Both the position numbers and the translations under genes were made by a program. The notes beneath the pieces are model-generated. The model was given only the letters and a program-made list of their open reading frames with translations, was not told the origin of the DNA and made no database searches. A stretch of 18,697 bases of DNA from Mansonella perstans (taxonomy: Eukaryota; Nematoda; Chromadorea; Rhabditida; Onchocercidae): NCBI GenBank assembly GCA_037074765.1, contig JBAMDO010000438.1, positions 1-18,697 of the forward strand, written 5' to 3'. Positions 1 to 10,947 of the stretch are shown in pieces; position 1 is the stretch's first letter, and every line of letters begins with the position of its first letter.

Positions 1-12
1 TTTTTACCTAAC

Positions 13-66
13 CTGATTCACTTCCTAGTTTGTTTAACTGAGCACTACATGATGCCGTTGGTACCA
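13..66 (-). CDS. Possible exon of an unidentified gene leaving the left edge
   Basis: On the minus strand a pyrimidine-rich tract ending in TATCTCCAG (about 67-75) forms a good splice acceptor. A GTTAGG donor follows at 12-7. Between them is 54 nt open in only one frame, reading VPTASCSAQLNKLGSES and ending in the split codon G|. The phase-1 ending resembles other exons here. I do not recognise the protein. The stretch is short and at the window edge, so it may be chance. It would belong to a gene transcribed away from npp-11. Confidence 0.25.
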
Positions 67-90
67 CTGGAGATAAAAATAAATAATAAA

Positions 91-258
91 TTAGTGAAGG
101 TGTTTGTTGGAAAAAGTAGCAAATCCAGATATAGTAGATTTTTGTGAACGGATTTCATTATATGTAGCTTGTATATTTTGTAATGTAGATTTTAACGATT
201 GCTTTATTTGTATCATCAGAGCAAAACTATCTACAAATTCATATATCTCAATTACAGC
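91..258 (-). CDS. Possible minus-strand exon, helical product, unidentified
   Basis: A minus-strand frame is open from just after an acceptor-like TTTTCTGCGCAG (about 259-270) to a TAA at 93-91, about 55 codons. The product begins AVIEIYEFVDSFALMIQIKQ and continues as an amphipathic, probably helical segment rich in Gln, Ser, Ile and Asn, with no known motif. It could be the terminal exon of a gene. It could also splice through the poor donor GTTCAC (about 139-134) to the candidate exon at 66-13, because the phases agree. The same DNA also holds a 64-codon frame on the plus strand from 104 to 298, starting at a non-ATG codon. The strand is therefore not certain. I do not recognise a family. 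Confidence 0.35.
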   Translation of the reverse strand, partial: AVIEIYEFVDSFALMIQIKQSLKSTLQNIQATYNEIRSQKSTISGFATFSNKHLH

Positions 259-299
259 CTGCGCAGAAAAGCGTATACCAGGCGATCAATTCCCTTAAA

Positions 300-2350
300 A
301 CTTTTAAATTTCTGAAAACTCAAATATTAGATTGACAAACAGAAATTTTTTGAGAATTATTTAAAATTCCTAAAATCTAAAATCTACAATCAAAGCAACT
401 GTAACGATATCAATAAGTTCTAATGAGTAACATGTCAATAATTTGTGCATACAATTGCAGTTAATATTTACTTCTTAATTCATGCAAGCAGCAACCTATA
501 AATTCGTTCGCTTAATTTATGCTTGTTATGACTTAGTTGTGCTTAATTTCCATTTAATTTACATGCAGCTATTTTTAAGTTGTTGTCAACTTACCCTTAT
601 GCTTACATAATTTACTTAACACAATTATAGTTAACACATGCAATTATCATTTACAATAAGTAGATTTGAATGAATGACTTTTTAACGGCAAAAAAAAACC
701 CTAACGATATATATGTAAATGTATACTAACAAGCTAAAATCGATTTGCAATGATAACAGCTGATCTTCCAATTAACAGTTGATGAAATGAAAGAAAAAAA
801 AATCACTGACAAATAATTAACTTAGGGAGTTAATTAAGCTGAAATTATTGCAGACGAAGTAGAAAGAACTAAGTCAAACGATATATATGTATCTTTTTTT
901 TTTTTTTCAAATCAAAAATCATTTTTACCACAATGAACTAATTTTAAGTGTAGGATAATAAATTCGATTAAGTAATTTAAATGAAGTGGAGAGAGAAGAA
1001 TGAAATTAGACAATACACACACAATAATCAAATCATTAGTCAAAGTAACATCTTGTGCATTCCCAAATTTTTAAAATAATACAATTACATGCATAAGTTA
1101 TTAAAAAATATCATACAAAACAAACTTATTACTCAAGACTTCTTATATTAAATCTGTATCGATTGCATGTCACTGATAGGGTAAAGAGAGGATGGATCAG
1201 GTTGAGCCTATCATATTATTAAAATACGTTTGACACTATGACAATTATCAGTGCCGTTTTTTTATTACTGCTTAAGATGAATGATTTAAAGACATAATCT
1301 GAGGCTATCTTAGTTGAAATAAATCTTACAATGAAATATGAATAATTCAGAGTATCATAAATTGCTAATGCATACTAATAGGTTAAAAATTATAAATTGT
1401 ACTTAACATTGCATCAATCAGTTATTAATTACTAGTGTTCAATCATCTACTGTTATGTTTCACACTTACACATCTGGTGTAAGTGTAAAACACTTAAGTT
1501 TTAAAGCTTTAAAGTAACCTTTAAATTTTATAAGCTTTAAATTTAATTACGCAATTCAAAACTACGATATATTATATTTTTGAAATGATATAAAAAATAT
1601 TACTACCATTTAAACAAAATACGTACATTACAATTCTCTTAAATCTTATGCGCCCTTTGTTCGCCTATATATTACATTATATGTTCAAATAATTAATTAG
1701 CATATATTACAATAAAATGAATCTTAGCAAAGAAAATGACATCTTTTGACGTTTGAAAATCGTACGTGTTTTCATAGCAACAATTCAATGAATGCAAGAG
1801 CAGACATAATCAGTAAATTTATAAGTCTCATATATTTTACGCATTGGCGTTTAATGGACGTTTGAAAAAGTTGAATCAATGCGTGTAACATTTTAATTTA
1901 GCGTACAATAAAGAATTAATTACAGTCATCGATGTTCGCAAAAATGAAAAGAAAACGAAGATGTCGCAAAGTGTCCTTTAACCTTTCCATGTTTGCAACG
2001 AAAACCTTTGTTTTGTAATAAAATTTAATTTAAAAAATTTTATGCTGATATTATTTTCATTTATTAATCCTTAGTTTTTGTAGACGGATATTCTGATTCA
2101 GGAACTGATCCTCAATTCTTTTTTTAACTTCTTCCATAAGTGAGTGATTTTGCAAAAAATTATCATTGATTAGCCTTGAAATTTAATCAAGTTTCTCTTT
2201 AGTTATATTTTTCTTAGCAATCCATTAGTGATTGATATGATATCCATTTAATTTGTTGAGTTTATCTCGGCAATCATCCGTGATATGATTATTAATCCAA
2301 TGAAATGGTTTGCAACGATTTATTGTCCAAAATTGTCGGAAGTATATTGA
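300..2350. other. AT-rich stretch without visible genes
   Basis: About 2 kb with frequent stops in all six frames, A and T homopolymers, and many ATATAT and TTAATTAA words. The frame upstream of the npp-11 ATG closes at a TGA just before the start. I see no long open frame, tRNA or rRNA here. The stretch probably holds the npp-11 promoter and any untranslated leader, but no specific element can be named. One strong hairpin (1458-1490) is listed separately. Some short minus-strand frames near 330-470, behind a TTTTCAG acceptor at about 324, might be further exons of the left-edge gene. They are too short to call. Confidence 0.5.
1458..1490. repeat. Perfect 10-bp inverted repeat with 5-nt loop
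   Basis: ACACTTACAC (1462-1471) is followed by the loop ATCTG and the exact reverse complement GTGTAAGTGT (1477-1486). Beyond one mismatch the arms extend by TTT/AAA, giving 13 of 14 paired positions. It lies about 870 bp upstream of the npp-11 start. It may be a cruciform-forming sequence, a dyad protein-binding site or the trace of a small inverted-repeat element. The sequence alone does not separate these. Confidence 0.6.
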
Positions 2351-2359
2351 AAATTGCAG
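2346..2359 (+). promoter_or_regulatory. Splice or trans-splice acceptor just upstream of the npp-11 ATG
   Basis: ATTGAAAATTGCAG ends at 2359, three nucleotides before the ATG at 2363. In nematodes an AG acceptor this close to the start is typically where a spliced leader is added, or where a 5'-UTR intron ends. The polypyrimidine part is weaker than at the internal exons. Transcript data would be needed to tell cis from trans splicing. Confidence 0.45.
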
Positions 2360-2362
2360 GAT

Positions 2363-5300
2363 ATGTTTGGTAATTCGAAAGGGACTGGTACAGGATTTAC
2401 CTTTGGATCAGCTTCAGCTGCAACAAATGCTACAACAACGGGAATAACGAAACCGTTATTTTCTTTTGGTAGCACTACAGCTTCTGTCCCCACAGCTACT
2501 ACACAGTCTTCTGGTTTTCCCCTTGGTACTACATCGAAACCACTGTTATTTGGTGGAAATGCTACGAGTGTTGCTTCCAGTACCGATACCACAACTGGAT
2601 TTAGTTTTGGTTCCGCAACCACCAAAGGTTTTTGATTCATAATTTAATCTCATCACATAGAGCCTTTTTTTTTACATTTCTAATTTTCTTGCTTTTTGCA
2701 CCCTATGAAATCCACTCTAAAACTCATTGAAGCTGACAGTAGTTAAATAAATATTGGCTAAGGTTCTGAATAAGTCGAATTCCTAGTTAAGCAGTATTCA
2801 TTTCGGAAAGGTGTATAGAATATACCGAGTATATATATATAGATAAGCACGTTTCGATACTTTCAGAAAAGGCGTGGTGGACATATTTTGGATTAGTGTA
2901 AAAACTTACTGCGAAACAGTGAGATAGGGAATATTTCTGTTAACAATGATTTAATGTATTTTGGGAAGTTTATCGAATAAGAAAATTCAATTTTTTCTTG
3001 CAGAAAGCGAGTTGCTAATAGAGCTTCTAGCTAGTCAGTAATGATTTGCAGCTGATCGACTTATTTGTCGGTTAATATCATAGCTTCGTCGTACTCATAT
3101 ACGTATTCATATACGACATCATTTAGTTGGAGTTTTATGGAAGTTTCTAGAAGTGAAAATATTGCTCATGGTAAGGATGGCCTGATATTGTTAATCTTGT
3201 TACGATTTTTCCAGGTACGGGAGGTATTTTTGGCAGCACATTTGCTTCATCTACCAGTTTGCCTTCGACAGCTGTTGGTGGAGTTATGTTTGGTGCTAAA
3301 CCGGCTAGTGGTAGTTTGTTCGGTACTTCTGCGACTACAGCGTCAATGACAACAACAACAACAACAACGGGTTCTGCAAATACTACTGCATCAATCTTTT
3401 CATCACCACTCGGTAGAATTTAATGTCTGCTTACATGATTTACGAGTTTATTTTGTCATATTCAATCATGTAATTATTTTTCTATTACATAATATACTTT
3501 TGAGTCAAATTTCAAAGAAATTATTGGAAGTAGAATTGGTAGTTTGTTTCTTATTTCGTTGCATTATGTGCAGCCTTACTTTTGATAACAATATTAGTAA
3601 GTTGAGATAAATTAATGCTACCCAGTGATGCAGTCATCATTGTGTATTGTCAGAAAAGGATATTCCACTTATGATTGTGCTCTTTATTTGCACGCATACA
3701 TACAGGTGTGTGCATAACGTGATGAAATACCGCTTATTTGAACAATTCTTATGTTGCTAATTATACATTTATTTAAATCTGTTTTGCATTCTGCAAAAAT
3801 ACTGTGAAAAAAGTAGAAGGAAGTTCCAATTTATGAGCTGTGTTTTTGAAATCATCTTAGGTGTTGGTGCAAAGCCGTCCTCATTGTTTGCTAATTTCAC
3901 ATCACCAACGGCAACGACATTATCAGCCGCCACAAAAAATGCGCAGCCGACCGGTGGAGGTTTTTTGTTTGGATCTATACCAGCAGCAACAGGTAACTGA
4001 TTTATTTTTTATTTTTGTGGTTTTATAAGTATTTCTAGTTTTTGATACTACACATGCAACAGCTGCAGTTGCTAATATAGTCTCGAAGCCTGGAAAGATG
4101 CATGAATATATGCAAATATGTTTTGGCTTTCCTCATGATTGCTGATAATGGTTTAGTCCATTTATTGTCATACTTCATTACTTTCTGTCACATTTATGTC
4201 AGTCATATGATGGTCCCTGAATTTTATTTCTAGGTGACATTAGTAAAAGAATTCGAGGAGATCGAATATTTGCTATTCTTTCCGTCTAATTTTATCAATC
4301 ATTATTAGTTATTAGTCCCAACTTGATCATGATAAAGTATAGCGCCACTGCAATGATTATTTTCAGCAGTAAATACTGTTATAGATTGTGGGTTATCAGC
4401 TACAGTGGCACCAGTTACAACAACCAGTACAACTCCGTTTTCTTTTGGTACTTCAACTTCTAATAGCCAACCTCCTGGCAGTTTGCTTGGTATTTTTTTG
4501 GAGATTTTTTATCTTTCATTCATTTTGAGATGTCCTGAGATCGATTTTAATTCGAATTAATATCTCATACTGTGCTAAGTCTTAATTCAGTATTTGTTTA
4601 CAATATTCAGCCTTAATTTTGAAATGGCCTGGTGAACACTTTACACAAGAAGGGAGGATTTCTGATGTCTTCAAACTATAGTGAAATAATGATTTGATAT
4701 CTCCTGTTGATTTTCTTCAGGCTTGAATGTGCATAAAACGTCATTATCAGCTTCTTTAATATTTTCTTCTAAGATATTTTTGAAATCTAATTTTCAGGAA
4801 CATTGCAACCAGTTGCTTCTGCTGCTTCAACTGTTGGTGCTTCTACGACTGGCTTTTTTGGTCAGAAATCAGCTCGCGGTGGTTTATTCGGTCAAGTTAC
4901 TGCTACAACATCTTGCACTGTTCCAACAACTGGATTTCTGTTTGATGCTTCTGCAGGTGCTGTGTTGGAGTTATTGATATCTCTTAGTTCATTTTATGGT
5001 ATCCTCCGGAGTATCTTTAGAATGATTCTACACGTTATTTATTATTCTAACCATTCAGGATTTGTCTCCAACAAGCATTTTAAGAATGTAGTAAAAATTT
5101 CATGGGATAGTATCCTTATGCTCAGTTTATATCTATAATAGCTAGGAAATATATCTGGTGTAAAAATCATACAAAAATTCAAGGATTTACAATGAGCAGC
5201 ATGAATCTTGTAATCACAGCACATCGTTATTCCATTGCAGTTTAGCAAACTTTTAGAAGCACTGAAGATAAAACTAGAATACAATTATTTTAGAATACAG

Positions 5301-8300
5301 TTATTTTCTGAATCATTCTGTGACTATCTTTGAAATTGGAAAGAATTTTTCTAAATCATTTGATTAAATTTGTAGATTCTTTGGTATAGAAAAAATTAAG
5401 GTTGAAAAAGGAATAAATTTTGTTAAGGAATAATTTGAAACGCAATAATTTTAGCAAAATCAACATTTGGATCACCTGCAGTAATTAACTCTACTACACC
5501 TAGTGCCACTACAGTCACTGCTGCTGTCGCAGCACCTGTTTTATCTTTTGGTTTTAACACCACGGCTCCTGCGATGGGAAGTACAACACCATCTTTGTTT
5601 GGTTCTGCTACATCTTCATTAACTACAACTAACTCTGCACCAGCTGTGTTTGGATCTGCTGCCTCCGTGGCAGCCTCCCCACTTGCAGGATTGTTCGGGA
5701 CTAAAACCACATCAGTTGCAATACCTTCTCCGATAGCTACAACGTCGATATCTGGAATAAGCGGTATGATTATGCATGTTGGGAACTATATTAACATTAA
5801 AAAAAATGGTTTAGGAATTCGTAAATATATCATGTCGATGTTAACTAGCGAATATAAAGCTACCGAACTCTGGATTGTGGAATGAATTAAGCGAAATAAG
5901 TTGGCTTCTTGTATTACAAATTGTTTTAATGGCCAATGCATTGCAGTTTTTCTAAAAGGGTCCGAAGCACTTCTTTTCAGTGCATTCCTTCTCAATTCTT
6001 GGGCATGTTTGTTGCCACTTTCCTGCCCTTTGTTAATCCCCATTAGTTTTTTTAAAGGACTTATTATTATTATTATTTTTTTTATTGTGCAATATTTTTC
6101 TTGAAATTCGTTCACACAGTTTGTATTTGTATTTTCATCTAATTACCAATAAAAGATGGTAGAGATAGCTCAAAGATAGCTTATGCATCGAAGTTTTTTT
6201 TTCACTAATGCAGAAGTTATAGGTTATACCTCACAGATGTTATTGTATTTTGAGTTATTCCATTTATTATTACTTCTGTTATTCGAAAATTAGAAATGAT
6301 ATTTGTTGAATGTCAATTGTCATCGGTTGTACCTCCATCTGTTTATGCTATTGTTTGCATTCTGTCTAAAAAATGCAATGACAGGGTCAGTTTTTTGATT
6401 TTGCTGCACTGCGGTCGAAGCAGATCAAGTTTTCATTATATTTTAAAACAAAGCTGTTTGGATTTTTTCTTTTGTTTGCTGTTTGGATTTATGTTTCCTT
6501 CATAATTAGCTGTGGCAAAGCGTTAATTTATGAGATATTGGCGAATATTATATCCATTAATTTGGATAAAAATCAAGAGCTTTATGAAACCACGCACTGT
6601 TTCCGTAATATAAGATGTGGTAGTACAAGAAGTACAGATATATCATAGCATCTTGTGTATATATCATAGCATCTTGTGTTATGTCAGTCCATTTTAATGT
6701 CTTTTGATTTAGCTGAATTATCTCATTTTTTCTGACTTGGTTTCAGATGTAGCAGTTCCAACTTTAGCGCAACCAATAGCTACTACAACCAGTGCAACAG
6801 TGCTCTCTTTTGGCAGTAAAGGTGAAATTTTCACCTTATTTTTTTGGTCAATACCTAGTGCTTGTTAAACAAAACTGTTTTTTGGTTTTAATAATTTCCA
6901 GCCTTTCTTCCAGATCAAGTTTATTATTTTAGGATTCACTATAAGAAGCATAGAAGCGTTTTTGTGATTTAAAAGAGCCTTAAATAGTTAAAATTATTTA
7001 GTTGGTGTCAAATTAAGTTATAGTATGCGAATGCTTTATGCTGAGTTGATGGTAATATCTGAAGGAGTTGGTAAAAACTTAAAATTTGCAGCGGCCGATT
7101 TACAGTTTACCTTTTTTACTTGTGGATGTTTTATCAGTTGTTGTACTTCATGAATTATTTTCTGAGGTAAATATTTTGTGTTTAGGACCACTAAATGGAT
7201 CATCGGCAACTGCCACGTCCCTTACTGCAGCTGCTACCACTGCGTTTACTTTTGGTACTTCGGGTAACTGTAAGTTTTAGATTTGTTTTCATGACTGTTT
7301 CTTTATGCTTATTTAGTAATATTTTAATTTTCAGTTCTTGCATCAACACCGAATGCAATACCGACAGCAACATCGAGTGCGGCACCGCCAGCAATATCGA
7401 GTGCAGTACCACCAGCACAACCAGTAGTGAGGTGATTTTTTATACGCATAGGATCTGATTCAGTTTTGACTTCTGCTGTTCTGTGTTTGAAATGACCTCG
7501 ACTGTGAGCTTAAGCAATCACATAAGTCTACTTCTTTTATTTTGTTGGGGACAATAATTAAAGTCTTTATAAGTCGTAAATTAGTTAAAATCGATGGGTA
7601 GATTGTAATAGTTTTTTCTCTTTTATCTGGTCATTATTTTCATTCGATTGTGGTTTTCAAAGCAAAAAACTGATTGGATTTATGACATAAAAACAACAGT
7701 ATTTATGTTAATTTTGCAGTCTTTTTTTTTTAAACTGGATTAATAATGTGTATGCAGTTGCCAAAAAAATCAAAGTGTTGCTATTTGCCGCATCCCTCGC
7801 TAGAAATTTTCTTAAAATTCCTCATGTTTGAACTGCTTGTATGTAATTACTACCTATCATTTTCTTTCAGCATGACTTCAACCGCTTCTGCAGTGCCATT
7901 ATTTGGAGTTACACCGCAGACTTCAGCTGCTGTAGCAACTAATGGGTTTACCTTGTAAGCATCTCATTTTTTATATGCTCTTATGCTGTTGCTAATCTTT
8001 TTGAACTCATTTGTATTTAAAATATATCAGATTTTTTTTCGATTCCACTAATTGGACCATCATTGACAGTTATTACTTCTTACAGTGGACAATCAACAGG
8101 AACAACAGCAGCAACAGTGATAACAACAGCGATAAGTGCTCCTTCCTTACCAGTCATGACGTCATTTTTACAGCCTACGGCACCTGCTGCCACAAGTACG
8201 ATAACATCAACCGGTTCAGCACTTCCTTCATTACTATATCCATCGAAAACAACTGCCTTAGCAGTTACAACTACAGCTCCAGCGAGTGCTTTAGCTGGTA

Positions 8301-10230
8301 TTATTCCTGCTGCTACCGCTATCACGTAAGTTATATTCAGTCCAGTTGTAATTGAAGTTTTGGTTTATGGAAAACGACAATATAAAGAAGAAATGGCTGG
8401 AAGGAGGAAAAAAATCTTAGATTAGCCTTAGATTATCTGTTGAAAAACTGAGAGTTTAGGAATGATTTTTCACATTTTTATGGAGCGGTTGATGGTAAAG
8501 CGCAAATGCCGCTACCAATAATTTAAAGTGTGAACCGAGATGAACTTAATATCTAGTCTGATTTCTTCTCACTAGCTAGAAAAATTTTTACTAGATTAGA
8601 ACTAGAACCTTTATTTATTTTTACGGAACTTTTTTTTATCGTATTCGTTTGCCTTCATATGCAATTCCTAGTTATTTGCTTTCTGCTACTGATTTGCTGC
8701 AGATCTGATAAACCGATCACATTTGCACAACTAGAACAACTTATAAATCGCTTAACACTTGATGTCGAAGCACAGCAGCGTGTTTTTATGTCCCAAGTTT
8801 TGGAATTAAATGCATATGATCGTGTTTTGCGGGATAATCAGCAAAAGGTTTGGCTTTTCGTTTTTTTTTGCTTTTAGCTTTTTTCTGCAGTGCATTTTTG
8901 TTTCGCAACTGATCTTTTTTTTGAAATCATTTGTTAATGATTTCAAATAAAAGCCACAAATGATGCGATGTTTTGATTGCCGATCATCCAATTATTTTTT
9001 TTGTGGACTCAAAACTTGACCATATTCAATATGTAATTACGCTATCATCAGATATCCTACATTTCATTACTTCTTTATGTTTCTAAGAATCTCCTTATTT
9101 TGTCGTGGGAATATGGTTGCATAAAATGAATGTTGTAGGTTCTTAATGTAAGCGAAGAGATCAAACAACTGGAAGAAGAGAAGGACCGGTTTTTGCACGC
9201 CGTTGATTTCATTTCTCAACAGCAAACTGAACTTGAGTCTTTAGTTGTTGAAATGGAAAAAGCTTTGGGTCTCAATGATTGGACTGAAATGACACCAATA
9301 GGTCTGCCAGATCCGGGTGTGGCTACTCATGCTGATATGCAGCGACAGGCTATGTAAGTCTGTTTTTGATAATGTTAAAGCTTAATCAGGCCTATTTTGT
9401 GTCTTACAATTAAATGCATATGATCCTGTTCATTAATCTTAATTCCTTGTCACTTAGAAGTGAAGTAGTATTTCAGTCCTCTTATTGAAAAATTCTAGTT
9501 CCTTAGAGTTCTTCCTTTCGTTATAATGATAACATAGTTATAAAATCATTGATCGGATGTTATTGTTTCAATTGATATGAGTTTCTGTGATTTCATTTGT
9601 ATAGTATTCAGTGAAGAAGCGAAGTAATCTTAAAGTTGCTAATAATTTTGTCCGATTTCAGGCTGCAGTTACAGTTACAAATTGATGCACAGCTCAAACA
9701 AGCGGATGATGATATCAACGACATTATCGAACAGGTGAATTTACATAACTTTTATGGATTAGGAATTTCTGTGTCATATATTGAGTATGGTTTTACTGGC
9801 TAAATGTAATTGTCAGGTTCAAGATCTACAAAGAGCTAGTGGGAGCATGGATGATCAAGCTGAAACGGCAGACCAAATTGCGCAAATCCTCAGACGTCAG
9901 CTGGATGCTCTTCAGTGGATTGATGAACAAAGTTGTTAGTATTTCCGTTTTTTCTTCATGAATATTTGCTCGTTATGATCGGATTTGATTATTTCTTGAT
10001 GGAGAACAGTATAGTTGGATTATGAGTTTTCATTTCACAATCAGACACGTAATTTTATGTTTGTAATTAATATAGACTTCTCCGCGTAAAAAGTTTACCA
10101 TACGAATTTGTCCACTCAGCGCATAGTCTTATGATGCATATATCAAAAATCTTTGGCTAAATTTTTTTGCATTGCAGGTGACTTAAAAAAAAAAGTGACG
10201 AAATTGTCAGAGAAGTTATCGGTCAAATGA
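2363..10230 (+). CDS. npp-11: Nucleoporin Nup62 homologue (NPP-11-like), complete, 16 coding exons
   Basis: FG nucleoporin of the central channel of the nuclear pore, the Nup62 member of the Nup62-Nup58-Nup54 complex. Its FG region forms the permeability barrier and binds transport receptors. Exons, by my reading: 2363-2627, 3215-3412, 3861-3992, 4367-4489, 4798-4956, 5455-5763, 6747-6821, 7186-7263, 7335-7431, 7871-7954, 8086-8325, 8703-8847, 9139-9353, 9662-9734, 9817-9934, 10178-10230. All junctions are GT-AG and all phases agree, giving 787 residues and a TGA stop. The ATG at 2363 is the first in frame after an upstream TGA. The N-terminal part has 21 FG dipeptides in a Thr/Ser/Ala-rich, nearly uncharged context. 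The C-terminal 200 residues match the Nup62 coiled-coil domain, for example FAQLEQLINR, DFISQQQTELE and LDALQWIDEQS. Human Nup62 has corresponding AQLESLIN, DFILSQQKELE and MDSLQWIDQNS. Nup98 or Nsp1-like paralogues are less likely because of this C-terminus. Exon borders are inferred, not transcript-verified. Confidence 0.93.
3349..3369 (+). repeat. npp-11: Coding ACA microsatellite giving a seven-threonine run
   Basis: Six ACA codons and one ACG follow the ATG at 3346 inside exon 2 and encode seven consecutive threonines. A perfect trinucleotide run in coding sequence is a likely site of length variation between individuals. Such variation would be in frame. Confidence 0.85.
6638..6679 (+). 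repeat. Perfect 2 x 21-bp tandem duplication in intron 6
   Basis: ATATATCATAGCATCTTGTG plus a final T is present twice, back to back (6638-6658 and 6659-6679), with no mismatch. It lies in the longest npp-11 intron (5764-6746), about 70 nt before the acceptor. The identity of the copies suggests a recent slippage duplication. Confidence 0.9.
7361..7418 (+). repeat. npp-11: 24-bp coding minisatellite in exon 9
   Basis: Units at 7361-7384 and 7385-7408 match at most positions (shared core CAGCAAYATCGAGTGC). A truncated third unit begins at 7409. Because 24 is a multiple of three, each unit adds eight residues of the type P-(T/P)-A-(T/I)-S-S-A-(A/V). Exon 9 is the only complete FG-region exon with no FG motif and seems to have grown by this duplication. 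Confidence 0.8.
8703..10230 (+). other. npp-11: Nsp1/Nup62 C-terminal coiled-coil domain of npp-11 (exons 12-16)
   Basis: Encodes residues about 587-787. The first helix begins near FAQLEQLINR and runs to about residue 635, ending in NAYDRVLRDNQQK. The second, with EEIKQLEEEKDRFLHAVDF, runs to about 677. A loop containing GLNDWTEM and PIGLPDPG follows. The third helical stretch starts LQLQIDAQLKQADDDINDII and ends with LQWIDEQSCDLKKK and a short basic tail, SVK-stop. In Nup62 this domain assembles with Nup54 and Nup58 (NPP-1 and NPP-4 in C. elegans) and anchors the complex through Nup93. The order of conserved blocks matches human Nup62 along the whole domain. The tail after the LQWID block is somewhat shorter than in the human protein. 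Confidence 0.93.
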
Positions 10231-10302
10231 ATGGAAGAAATTTTTCATTCTTTCGTATAGAACTTTTTTTACGCCGTGTTTTGTTCCTGTTTTAAGGGAC
10301 GC

Positions 10303-10308
10303 TATAAA
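10303..10308 (+). terminator. Candidate polyadenylation signal of npp-11 (TATAAA)
   Basis: TATAAA lies 73 nt after the npp-11 stop codon. It is a known weaker variant of the AATAAA signal, and a short 3'-UTR is normal for nematode genes. No AATAAA occurs close by. The first clear one is at 11430-11435, too far to be preferred. The choice is an inference. Confidence 0.3.
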
Positions 10309-10940
10309 ACAGTAGAATTCTTCATGCTTAAATATTCTGAACGGTTTTTGTTATTTTTGGTGCTGTGCTTTGACTTCCATTTAGAAGCGTAAGAAAAGAG
10401 ATAATTACCTGTTTTCGAAGCTTTAGGAGAAACAGTAGAAACGTAATTGACCATTTCTTTTTTAAATTGTTTAGTTCTTGATTTTATTACTAAGTGTGCA
10501 AGTTTTATCTGTTTTTTGTTATCTCGGTATTTTTATTATAATTTTATTTTGCAAGCTATTGCTTTTTCTAAAAAAAGTTTTTAAAACTAATGAAAATTAA
10601 TGTTCCTTCTTCAATCTGAGTGTTTCCTTTTTTCATGCTTACGGTACGTTTGTTGTTCTTATTGTATGATGAGCATTTCAAATTAATAGCTTAATGCAAT
10701 ATTCGGTGAAGAAATGCAAATCTGCCGGACTTTTTGGTTTTTTTCCAAAATCTTGTTTTTTTTGCCTTATTGTGCAATTTTGCTTTTTATCATTGTTTTA
10801 TCATTGTATGATTCACTTATGAAAAAATGAAACTGTGCTGTTTTATTTTTTGTTGAACATATTAATTTTGTTAGGATGCAACTATTTTCGTATCAGATTA
10901 GATAATGAAAAGTTTATGCAAAGTATGCTTTAATTTTCAA
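10309..10940. other. AT-rich stretch after npp-11, nothing identified
   Basis: T-rich sequence with many TTTTT tracts and stops in every frame. I see no gene, repeat or RNA. Part may be 3'-UTR if polyadenylation occurs further downstream than 10308. Confidence 0.5.
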
Positions 10941-10947
10941 ATTATTT

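Larger units (their letters stand above)
2363..8325 (+). other. npp-11: FG-repeat and linker region of npp-11 (exons 1-11)
   Basis: FG count per exon: five in exon 1, three in exon 2, one each in exons 3 and 4, two in exon 5, five in exon 6, one each in exons 7 and 8, none in exon 9, one in exon 10, and one formed across the exon 10/11 junction. Common contexts are SFGS, LFGT, TFGS and LFGS. Degenerate sites include LFAN (exon 3) and LFDA (exon 5). Residues about 507-586 (exon 11) are FG-free apart from the junction and rich in Thr, Ala, Ser and Pro, forming a linker to the coiled coils. The region is almost free of charged residues. It is expected to be intrinsically disordered and, as in vertebrate Nup62, a likely target of O-GlcNAc on Ser/Thr. 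That last point is inferred from the family. Confidence 0.88.

Noticed and set aside
2320..2640. 106-codon minus-strand open frame rich in Val and Pro
   Set aside because: It is the exact antisense of npp-11 exon 1; the repeated codons of the FG region keep the opposite strand open.
4803..5138. 111-codon plus-strand frame extending past exon 5
   Set aside because: Only 4803-4956 is coding. The rest is intron 5 read through the GT donor at 4957, and the frame loses its FG-type composition there.
5423..5710. 95-codon minus-strand open frame
   Set aside because: Antisense shadow of npp-11 exon 6, with the same Val/Ala/Pro bias and no motif.
5786..6115. 109-codon minus-strand frame inside intron 6
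   Set aside because: It lies in the long intron 6, lacks any motif, has no splice support and is rich in Ile and Lys as expected from AT-rich DNA.
8080..8325. 81-codon minus-strand frame and 114-codon plus-strand frame around exon 11
   Set aside because: Both overlap exon 11, whose frame fits the spliced Nup62 model. The others are compositional shadows.
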